A stretch of 11,310 nt of DNA from contig DASVCA010000162.1 of NCBI GenBank assembly GCA_036381835.1, positions 1 to 11,310 on the forward strand, given 5' to 3'. This DNA is from DASULK01 sp036381835. Lineage in GTDB: Bacteria; Actinomycetota; Actinomycetes; Mycobacteriales; Micromonosporaceae. A model generated the notes under the pieces. It was not told the DNA's origin. It was given only the letters and a program-made list of their open reading frames with translations, and searched no databases. The translations under genes and the position numbers were made by a program. Positions 5,594-11,310 of the stretch are shown here, piece by piece. Positions within the stretch are counted from its first letter, which is position 1, and each line of letters opens with the position of its first letter.

Positions 5594-6232
5594 ATGCGCA
5601 AGCTCACCCACTTCGCCGCGGTCGCGGTGACCGCCCTGATGGTCTCCGCGGTCGCCGCCGCCCCGGCCGCCGCCGCGACCAACGTGCTCACCTACGGCAA
5701 CGGCACCGCCGTCCCGGTCGGCACGCAGCTGACCGCCGACCTGGCGCCCGGGACCACGGCCAACTTCTACTCCAGCACGAGCGGAAGCACCGGCGTACGG
5801 TGCGCCGCATCGAACTTCCGCGCGACCGTGGACTCCAACCCCACGGCCCCCGGGGTCGCCGAGGAGACCCTGACCGAGCAGACCTTCGGCAGCTGCACCA
5901 GCAACGTGTTCGGCGTGACCGGAGTCCGCAGCATCACGGTCGACAACCTGCCCTACGCCGCCGCCGTCTCCAGCTCGACCGGCCTGGTGACCATCAGCGG
6001 CAACATCCGGTCGACCGTCGGGCTCAACACCCTGTTCGGTTCGATCACCTGCGTCTACGAGCCGCCCGGGGGTAGCCTCGTCGGCACGACCTCCGACGTC
6101 GACAACTCGATCACCTTCACCAACCAGAGGTTCGACAAGGTGTCCGGCCCCAGCCTCTGCTTCAGCACCGCGTACTTCAGCGCCAAGTACGCCCCGGTGA
6201 CCGGGCCGGGCGGACCGGTGTTCGTCAACTGA
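5594..6232 (+). CDS. Small secreted protein with four cysteines
   Basis: A 212-residue exported protein. The N-terminus MRKLTHFAAVAVTALMV followed by an Ala-rich stretch is a clear Sec signal peptide, with probable cleavage after the Ala run around residue 28. The mature part of about 184 residues is Thr/Ser/Gly/Val-rich, probably all-beta, with cysteines at 70, 101, 153 and 189 that could form two disulfides outside the cell. No catalytic motif or cell-wall sorting signal is visible. Similar proteins occur in streptomycetes, loosely labelled signal-sequence domain proteins; function unknown. GAGGAG lies eight bases before the ATG, so the start is secure. It has its own possible promoter and an operator-like motif shared with tetR, and a strong hairpin follows the stop. 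It probably belongs with the DUF6230/DUF6114 envelope genes. Confidence 0.85.
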   Translation: MRKLTHFAAVAVTALMVSAVAAAPAAAATNVLTYGNGTAVPVGTQLTADLAPGTTANFYSSTSGSTGVRCAASNFRATVDSNPTAPGVAEETLTEQTFGSCTSNVFGVTGVRSITVDNLPYAAAVSSSTGLVTISGNIRSTVGLNTLFGSITCVYEPPGGSLVGTTSDVDNSITFTNQRFDKVSGPSLCFSTAYFSAKYAPVTGPGGPVFVN

Positions 6233-6241
6233 GCCCCGATC

Positions 6242-6271
6242 GAGGGCGCCGTCCGCTCGGGCGGCGCCCTC
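6242..6271 (+). terminator. Terminator hairpin after the secreted-protein gene
   Basis: Arms GAGGGCGCCG (6242-6251) and CGGCGCCCTC (6262-6271) are a perfect 10-base-pair stem with a 10-base loop, beginning nine bases past the stop codon. There is no T-tract, as is usual in GC-rich actinomycetes. Confidence 0.7.
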
Positions 6272-6288
6272 GCCGTGCCCTCGACCTG

Positions 6289-6316
6289 CCCGAACACCCG
6301 TGACAGAGTGTTCGGG
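6289..6316. promoter_or_regulatory. Perfect 9-base inverted repeat at the glycosylase start
   Basis: CCCGAACAC (6289-6297) and GTGTTCGGG (6308-6316) are perfect complements with a 10-base centre, and half-site centres are 19 bases apart, about two helical turns. The right arm ends on the first base of the GTG start codon. A weak promoter, TCGACC (6281-6286) then CAGAGT (6304-6309), 17 bases apart, would start transcription at or near the GTG, so the repeat could be an operator over a leaderless promoter. Confidence 0.5.
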
Positions 6317-7224
6317 TGACCCAGACGGCACGGATTCTGCACCCGCCGCCGGCGTACGATCTCGGCGGCTCGGTCCGACTGCTCGCCATGGGGGCACACG
6401 ACCCGTGCTCCCGGTTCGTCGGCGACACCTTCTGGTGGGCCACCCACACCCCGCAAGGGCCCGGATCTCTGGCGCTGCGTCGCGTCGGCGCCGACCTGCT
6501 CGCCGAGGGATACGGTCCCGGAGCGGCCTGGCTGGTCGACCGGGCGGACGCGATAGCGGGACTGCGGGACGACGTGTCGGGCTTCGCCGAGCTGGCCGCC
6601 GCACACCCGGTGGTGGCCCGCCTCGCCCACGCCTACCGCGGACTGCGGATACCCGCGACCGGCCGGATCTTCCCCCGGCTCCTGCGCGCCATCCTCGAAC
6701 AGAAGGTCACCGGCAAGGAGGCGTTCCACGCGTACTCGGCGATCGTCCGCCGTTTCGGACAGCCCGCCCCCGGACCGGCAACCGGGTTGTGGGTGCCGCC
6801 GCAGCCGGCCGACCTCGCCGCGCAACCCTATTGGGCCTTCCACCCGCTGGGTGTGGAGCAGCGCCGGGCCGACACGCTGCGCCGGGCCGCCGGCGAGGCC
6901 GAGCGGCTGGAACGGTGCGAGGGCTCCGCCGAGGCGACCCGGCGGATGACCGCGATCCGCGGCATCGGCCCGTGGACCGCCGCCGAGGTGGTCCGATTCG
7001 CATACGGCGACCCGGACGCGGTGAGCGTCGGCGACTACCACATCCCGAACATGGTGGCCTGGGCCCTGGCCGGCGAACCACGCGGCGACGACGCCCGGAT
7101 GCTGGCGTTACTGGAGCCGTTCCGCGGCCACCGGGGCCGGGTATGCCTGCTGCTCGCCGCGGCCGGCAGACACGCCCCGCGTTTCGGCCCCCGGATGCCG
7201 CTACGCGACTTCGCCCGGTTCTGA
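6316..7224 (+). CDS. AlkA-like DNA-3-methyladenine glycosylase (HhH-GPD family)
   Basis: A 302-residue protein of the helix-hairpin-helix glycosylase superfamily, nearest in layout to AlkA-type alkylbase glycosylases that excise damaged purines in base excision repair. An N-terminal AlkA-like region (about 1-90) includes the family-typical GAHDPC (26-31). The LLRAILEQKVT helix (122-132) follows, then the helix-hairpin-helix MTAIRGIGPWTAAEVV (211-226), which binds the DNA backbone, and the segment VGDYHIPN with the presumed catalytic Asp at residue 240. No cysteine cluster for an iron-sulfur centre is seen, unlike Nth/MutY. No ribosome-binding site precedes the GTG, consistent with a leaderless message. 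The ligase gene begins 37 bases after the stop, so the two may share a transcript. Exact base specificity is not predictable. Confidence 0.85.
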   Translation: MTQTARILHPPPAYDLGGSVRLLAMGAHDPCSRFVGDTFWWATHTPQGPGSLALRRVGADLLAEGYGPGAAWLVDRADAIAGLRDDVSGFAELAAAHPVVARLAHAYRGLRIPATGRIFPRLLRAILEQKVTGKEAFHAYSAIVRRFGQPAPGPATGLWVPPQPADLAAQPYWAFHPLGVEQRRADTLRRAAGEAERLERCEGSAEATRRMTAIRGIGPWTAAEVVRFAYGDPDAVSVGDYHIPNMVAWALAGEPRGDDARMLALLEPFRGHRGRVCLLLAAAGRHAPRFGPRMPLRDFARF

Positions 7225-7261
7225 CCCCAGAATGCCTGGTTGGTCTGGTTCACTGGACCGG

Positions 7262-8350
7262 GTGAGGCTACCGATCAATCCGCCGGTCGAGCCGATGCTG
7301 GCCAAGAGCGTCTCCGAGATCCCCACCGAGGCGGGAATGACGTACGAGCCGAAGTGGGACGGCTTCCGGTGCATCGTCTTCCGTGACGGCGACGAGGTCG
7401 AGCTGGCCAGCCGGGGCGGCAAGACATTGACCCGCTACTTCCCGGAGATCGTCGAACAGGTGCGCCGGCAATTCCCGACACGCTGCGCCGTGGACGGCGA
7501 ACTGATCGTCATCCGCCGCGCCGACCCGGGCCCGGCCCGACTCGACTTCGAACTGCTCGGCCAGCGAATCCACCCCGCCGTCTCCCGGGTACGACTGCTG
7601 TCGCGAAGCACCCCCGCCGACTTCATCGCCTTCGACCTGCTCGCCATCGACGACGACTCGCTGATGGACCAGCCGTACCCACGACGGCGTGCCCGGCTGG
7701 CCGAGGCGCTCGCCGAGGTGAGCCCTCCGATGCACCTGACCCAGATCACCACCGACCTGGACACCGCACGCCGCTGGTTCGAGATCTTCGAGGGGGCCGG
7801 GCTGGACGGGGTGATCGCCAAACCGGCGAACCTGCGGTACGCGCCGGGCAAGCGGCTCATGTTCAAGGTCAAGCACGCGCGGACCGCGGATGTCGTGGTG
7901 GCCGGCTTCCGTTGGCACAAGTCCGGTCCGGTGGTCGGCTCGCTGCTGCTCGGGCTCTACGACGACGCCGGCCTCCTGCATCACGTGGGTGTCTGCGCCT
8001 CGTTCACCGCCAAGCGTCGGGCGCAGCTGCTCGACGAACTGGCCCCGTACCGCGAAGGCGTCACCGACCACCCGTGGCTGCACGGCGATCACGAGCGCGG
8101 GCAGCGCCTACCCGGCGCGCCGAGCCGGTGGTCGGGCACCAAGAACCTCGACTGGGAGCCGGTGCGTCCGGAACTCGTCGCCGAGGTCGCCTACGACGCG
8201 ATGGAAGGCGACCGGTTCCGGCACACCGCCCAGTTCGTCCGCTGGCGGCCCGACCGGGACCCGCGCTCATGCCGGTACGAGCAGCTCGAGCGGCCGATCC
8301 GGTTCGACGTGGATCAGGTGCTGCGGGGTGATCCGGTGCGGGCGGCCTGA
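7262..8350 (+). CDS. ligC: ATP-dependent DNA ligase, LigC type
   Basis: A 362-residue ATP-dependent DNA ligase that seals nicks through a covalent enzyme-AMP intermediate. The adenylation domain has motif I KWDGFR (31-36) with the AMP-accepting Lys 31, motif III FIAFDLLA (121-128), motif IV DGVIAK (182-187) and motif V MFKVKH (200-205). A C-terminal OB-fold domain ends with a motif VI-like FVRWRPDR (325-332). Length and the N-terminus RLPINPPVEPMLAKSV match mycobacterial LigC rather than LigB or the multidomain LigD; no polymerase or nuclease domain is attached. GTG 7262 is preferred because it gives the family N-terminus; an in-frame ATG at 7232 would add ten unrelated residues. Pairing with the glycosylase fits reports that LigC works in base excision repair in mycobacteria. 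The stop lies in the loop of a large hairpin. Confidence 0.9.
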   Translation: MRLPINPPVEPMLAKSVSEIPTEAGMTYEPKWDGFRCIVFRDGDEVELASRGGKTLTRYFPEIVEQVRRQFPTRCAVDGELIVIRRADPGPARLDFELLGQRIHPAVSRVRLLSRSTPADFIAFDLLAIDDDSLMDQPYPRRRARLAEALAEVSPPMHLTQITTDLDTARRWFEIFEGAGLDGVIAKPANLRYAPGKRLMFKVKHARTADVVVAGFRWHKSGPVVGSLLLGLYDDAGLLHHVGVCASFTAKRRAQLLDELAPYREGVTDHPWLHGDHERGQRLPGAPSRWSGTKNLDWEPVRPELVAEVAYDAMEGDRFRHTAQFVRWRPDRDPRSCRYEQLERPIRFDVDQVLRGDPVRAA

Positions 8351-8370
8351 GCCGCCCGCACCGGATCACC
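8327..8370. terminator. Bidirectional terminator, perfect 20-base-pair hairpin
   Basis: Bases 8327-8346 and 8351-8370 are perfect complements around a CTGA loop (8347-8350). The ligase stop TGA is in the loop (8348-8350), the left arm encodes the last seven residues (GDPVRAA), and the permease stop of the convergent operon begins two bases past the right arm. No T-tract on either side. It probably ends transcription of both converging units. Confidence 0.75.
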
Positions 8371-8371
8371 G

Positions 8372-9262
8372 TCAACCCTTGACCGCGCCCTGGGTGAAGC
8401 CTGCGATGAACCGGTCCAGGAACAGGTTGAACACCAGCGCGATCGGCACCGCGACCAGCACCGTCGCCGCCTGCAGCGACTGCCAGAAGAAGACATCGCC
8501 ACGAATCAGTTCGGTGGGCACCCCGGTCGAGATGATCTTCTCCGTCGTCGGCGACACGAACGACAGCGCGTAGATGAACTCGCTGGCGGTGAGCGTGAAC
8601 GCGAACACCACCACCGCCACGATGCCGGGGAAGGTCAGCGGCACCACCGCCCGCCAGAAGGCGCCCAGCCGGCTGTAACCGTCGACCATCGCCTGCTCCT
8701 CGATGTCGCGGGGAACAGACTTGAGGAACCCGATCAGCAGCCAGATCGACACCGGGATGGTGATCGTCGGATAGATCAGCACCAGCGACCAGGTGGAGTC
8801 CTGCAGCCCGAGCGTGACCACGAGCCGCGACAAGGACAGGAACAGCAGACTCGGCGGCACGAGGTACACCAGGAAGATCGCCACCCCGAACCAGCCGGCC
8901 CACGGGCGGTCCAGGCGAGCCAGCGCGTACGCCGCAGGCAGCCCGAACAACAGGGTGATCGCGACGACCAGCACCCCGACCCACAACGTGTTCCAGGCGA
9001 ACGACCCGAACGCGGTATCCCGCAGCAGATACAACACGTGATCAGAAGTGGCCGGTCGGTTGTAGACGAACGGATTGTTGGCCGGGTTGTACAGATCCCG
9101 GTTCTGTTTGAAGGCCGTGATCGAACTCCACAGGAACGGCGCCGCGCACAGCAGTGCGGCGAGCGTCGCCGCGGCGTACACACCGATCCTGCCGAGCACG
9201 TGCCGCCGGGCGTACCGGCGGCGCAGAGCAGCCGCCGCAGCAGCAGAGGACGCGTTTGCCAC
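8372..9262 (-). CDS. ABC sugar transporter permease, MalG type
   Basis: A 296-residue inner-membrane permease of the carbohydrate-uptake (CUT1) ABC importer family. After a short basic N-terminus there are about six membrane helices (roughly 27-48, 90-115, 124-148, 159-180, 211-233, 265-285). The cytoplasmic EAA loop that docks the ATPase reads EEQAMVDGYSRLGAFWRAVVP (188-208), with the conserved Gly at 195. The GTG start overlaps the last base of the preceding permease stop (TAGTG), and GGAGG seven bases upstream supports it. It is the last gene of the operon; the stop is adjacent to the 20-base-pair hairpin. Substrate unknown; sugar or sugar-alcohol is the usual range. Confidence 0.9.
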   Translation of the reverse strand: MANASSAAAAAALRRRYARRHVLGRIGVYAAATLAALLCAAPFLWSSITAFKQNRDLYNPANNPFVYNRPATSDHVLYLLRDTAFGSFAWNTLWVGVLVVAITLLFGLPAAYALARLDRPWAGWFGVAIFLVYLVPPSLLFLSLSRLVVTLGLQDSTWSLVLIYPTITIPVSIWLLIGFLKSVPRDIEEQAMVDGYSRLGAFWRAVVPLTFPGIVAVVVFAFTLTASEFIYALSFVSPTTEKIISTGVPTELIRGDVFFWQSLQAATVLVAVPIALVFNLFLDRFIAGFTQGAVKG

Positions 9263-10239
9263 TAGCGAACCTCCATCTTCCGCACCGCGCGCAGGATCGC
9301 GATCGCCGCGGCGAGCAGCAACGGGAAGAGGAACAGCGCCACGGCCGCTCCCTGTCCGACGTCACCGCCGTCGATGCCGCGGAAGAACGCCCAACTGGTC
9401 AGTACCTGGGTCGCATTGTTGGGTCCGCCGTTGGTCAGCACGTCCACCACGGCCATGTCGGTGAAGGTGAAGATGGCGCCGAACAGCGCCGCCACCGCGA
9501 CCACCGGCAGCGTCATCGGGATGGTGATCTCGAACATCCGCCGCCACCAGCCGGCCCCATCGCCCCGGGCCGCCTCGTCCATATCCCGCGGGATGGCGAC
9601 CAGGCCCGCCATCATGATCACCGCGGCGAGCGGGGTCAGCCGCCAGACGTGCACGGCGATCACCGATCCCATCGCCAACGTCGGCTCACCGAGCCAGTAC
9701 ATGTTGGACTCGGGGCCGAAGAGCGCGTCCGGGCGGCCCAGCAGGCCGAACTCACGCAGCACCCAGTCGATCGGCGAGAAGATGGAGTCGAGCAGCCACA
9801 GCCAGGCCACCGCGCCCAGCGTCGCCGGGGTCGTCCACGGCAGGAGAACCAGAAAGCGGACCACCCACTTGCCACGGAAATCGGCGACCAGGATGTTCGC
9901 GAGGATCTTGCCGAAGACGACGACGAGGAGCATCGAGATCCCGGTGAACACGAACGTGTTGCGCAGCGACTGCCAGAACACCGGGTCGTCGAAGGCCCGC
10001 TCGAAGTTGCGCAGGCCGACGAAGTCGTACGACGGATCCCCCGCCGTGACGTCGGAGAGAGCGAAGCCCACCGCGAGCCCGAACGGCACCGCGACGAGCG
10101 CCAGGATGTAGACCACGCTCGGCATGAGAAACAGCCAGGCCAAGGTGCCTTCCCGGTCGGCCAGCCGCCGCCGGGCGGGCCGGTCGCCCCGCCCGGCGGC
10201 GGCTGGGTCCGCCGTCTCCCGGGTCGCTGTGGCGGTCAT
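9262..10239 (-). CDS. ABC sugar transporter permease, MalF type
   Basis: A 325-residue permease, partner of the MalG-type protein in a CUT1 importer. A polar N-terminal tail of about 30 residues is followed by about six membrane helices (roughly 32-61, 94-118, 128-150, 188-213, 243-262, 296-317). The EAA loop is well conserved: EAARGDG (222-228), then IPMTLP (240-245). The ATG overlaps the ATPase stop by four bases (ATGA), which points to coupled translation. The periplasmic-side loop near PESNMYWLGEPT (176-187) may face the binding protein. Substrate not predictable from this sequence. Confidence 0.9.
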   Translation of the reverse strand: MTATATRETADPAAAGRGDRPARRRLADREGTLAWLFLMPSVVYILALVAVPFGLAVGFALSDVTAGDPSYDFVGLRNFERAFDDPVFWQSLRNTFVFTGISMLLVVVFGKILANILVADFRGKWVVRFLVLLPWTTPATLGAVAWLWLLDSIFSPIDWVLREFGLLGRPDALFGPESNMYWLGEPTLAMGSVIAVHVWRLTPLAAVIMMAGLVAIPRDMDEAARGDGAGWWRRMFEITIPMTLPVVAVAALFGAIFTFTDMAVVDVLTNGGPNNATQVLTSWAFFRGIDGGDVGQGAAVALFLFPLLLAAAIAILRAVRKMEVR

Positions 10240-11273
10240 AGGCGCACCGCCTCGGTCCGTTCGCCGGTGGCCGCCGAGAAGAACCGCAACCGGTCCCGGG
10301 CCACTACGAAGTCGTACGTCTCGCCCGCGCTGATCGGCTCGGTGACGGTGGCGGGCAGGCGCGCCACCACCCGGGTCGCCTCTCCGACACCGAGCACCGT
10401 CCCGTAGACGTGCCGATCGCCGGACAGATACTCGATACGGTCGACGGCCAACCGCATCGTCTCGGCGTCCGCCCCGTCGGGCAGTGCGCCCGCCGGCAGC
10501 AGATGCTCCGGACGGAAACCGACCACCTGCCGGTCGCGGGGGACCAGGTTCATCGGCGGCGAACCGATGAAGGTGGCGACGAACGTATCGGCGGGATCGT
10601 CGTACACCTCCACCGGCTTGCCGATCTGCCGGATCCTGCCCTCGCTGAGCACCGCGATCCGGTCCCCCAGCCCCATCGCCTCCACCTGGTCGTGGGTGAC
10701 GTAGATGGTGGTGGTGGCAACCCCCTGCTGGAAGCGCTTCAACTCGTCGCGGGCACTGGCCCGCAGCTTGGCATCCAGGTTCGACAGCGGCTCGTCGAGC
10801 AGGAACACGTGCGGCTCCCGCACGAGCGCGCGGGCGAGCGCGACGCGCTGGCGTTCACCACCGGAAAGGTGCCGCGGCTTGCGGTCCAACAGGTGTTCGA
10901 TGCCGAGCAGGTCGGCGGCCCACCGCGCCTTGCGTTCCCGCTCCGCCTTGGGCACCCCGGCGGCCCGGAGCGGAAAGACGATGTTGGCGAACACCGTCTT
11001 GTGCGGGTAGAGCGCGTAGCTCTGGAACACCATCGCGATCTTTCGGGCTCGCGGCGGCAGCCCGTTGACCACGCTGCCGTCGATGAGCACCTCGCCCGCG
11101 GTGGGCTGTTCCAGGCCGGCGATCATGCGCAGCAGGGTGGTCTTACCGCAGCCGGACGGACCGAGCAGGACCAGATACTCACCCTCCTCGGTCACCAGGT
11201 CCACTTCGTCGACGGCGCGGGTCTTCGCACCGTCGTACTGCTTGATCAGCTTGCGAACCTCGACGACCGCCAT
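10236..11273 (-). CDS. ABC transporter ATPase, MalK/UgpC/MsmX type
   Basis: A 345-residue ATPase that powers the importer. Walker A GPSGCGKT (38-45), Q-loop Gln at 84, signature LSGGERQR (136-143), Walker B VFLLDEP (156-162), D-loop SNLD (164-167) and switch His at 194 are all intact. The C-terminal third (about 240-345) is the MalK-type OB/TOBE regulatory domain, marked by GFRPEHL (252-258). ATG 11273 is chosen because it shares its A with the stop of the upstream gene (TGATG) and gives the family N-terminus; an in-frame GTG at 11303 would lie inside the upstream gene. Such ATPases sometimes serve several importers, but here it sits in a complete operon. Confidence 0.9.
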   Translation of the reverse strand: MAVVEVRKLIKQYDGAKTRAVDEVDLVTEEGEYLVLLGPSGCGKTTLLRMIAGLEQPTAGEVLIDGSVVNGLPPRARKIAMVFQSYALYPHKTVFANIVFPLRAAGVPKAERERKARWAADLLGIEHLLDRKPRHLSGGERQRVALARALVREPHVFLLDEPLSNLDAKLRASARDELKRFQQGVATTTIYVTHDQVEAMGLGDRIAVLSEGRIRQIGKPVEVYDDPADTFVATFIGSPPMNLVPRDRQVVGFRPEHLLPAGALPDGADAETMRLAVDRIEYLSGDRHVYGTVLGVGEATRVVARLPATVTEPISAGETYDFVVARDRLRFFSAATGERTEAVRL

Positions 11274-11310
11274 CAGCCGCCCACCAGCCCCTGCGTCCGC
11301 CACTTCTCGA
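11273..11310 (-). CDS. C-terminal end of upstream gene, probably ABC solute-binding protein
   Basis: Only eleven codons and the stop are visible: EKWRTQGLVGG, ending in a TGA (11275-11273) that overlaps the ATPase start codon. The frame runs off the window edge. Its identity as the solute-binding lipoprotein is inferred from operon order (binding protein, ATPase, permeases); the tail alone does not prove it. Confidence 0.5.
   Translation of the reverse strand, partial: EKWRTQGLVGG

Noticed and set aside
6289..6316. LexA/SOS box before the glycosylase
   Set aside because: The GAAC and GTTC cores are about 14 bases apart, whereas actinomycete LexA boxes have about four.
5588..6604. 338-residue minus-strand frame across the secreted-protein gene and the glycosylase start
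   Set aside because: It crosses a strong terminator hairpin and an intergenic gap and has a Gly/Arg-rich composition; the plus-strand genes have a signal peptide, ribosome-binding site and catalytic motifs.
6055..7041. Minus-strand frame opposite the glycosylase
   Set aside because: No recognisable domain; the plus strand carries intact helix-hairpin-helix and catalytic motifs.
7232..7261. Earlier ATG start for the LigC-type ligase
   Set aside because: The ten extra residues are not part of the family N-terminus, and there is no better ribosome-binding site.
11274..11303. Earlier GTG start for the ABC ATPase
   Set aside because: It lies inside the upstream gene's last codons; the ATG overlapping that stop matches the family N-terminus.

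Overview
The window is very GC-rich, with strong G/C bias at third codon positions, frequent GTG starts and tightly packed genes that often overlap by 1-4 bases. This is typical of a filamentous actinomycete. The protein set (SbcC/NurA-type repair proteins, a DUF6230/DUF6114 pair, a LigC-type ligase, a CUT1 sugar ABC transporter) would fit Micromonosporaceae or a relative, but that placement is an inference.

Left block (1-3101, + strand): the C-terminal part of an SbcC/Rad50-like ATPase, a NurA-like nuclease starting one base after it, and a spermidine-synthase-like protein ten bases further on. The first two look like half of a bacterial Mre11-Rad50-HerA-NurA type DNA end-processing set; any SbcD/Mre11 and HerA genes would lie left of the window.

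Middle block (3111-6232): a cell-envelope module. On the minus strand, a DUF6230 exported protein and a DUF6114 membrane protein form a two-gene operon, preceded by a separately transcribed TetR-family regulator. On the plus strand is a small secreted protein with four cysteines. A near-palindromic 15-base motif occurs both in the tetR promoter region and upstream of the secreted-protein gene, which suggests that the TetR protein controls itself and the secreted protein. The 372-base gap between tetR and the secreted gene also holds a well-formed rightward promoter whose spacer contains the motif, a hairpin, and a possible 17-codon mini-gene.

Repair block (6316-8350, + strand): an AlkA-like DNA glycosylase followed by a LigC-type ATP-dependent DNA ligase, plausibly a base-excision-repair pair. 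A perfect 9-base inverted repeat covers the glycosylase start region. A perfect 20-base-pair hairpin with a CTGA loop lies at the ligase stop codon and probably ends transcription in both directions.

Right block (8372-11310, minus strand): an ABC importer operon transcribed leftwards. In transcription order it has the last codons of an upstream gene (probably the solute-binding protein), a MalK/UgpC-type ATPase, and two MalF/MalG-type permeases, all joined by overlapping stop and start codons. The substrate cannot be told from the sequence. I saw no RNA genes, CRISPR arrays or mobile elements.
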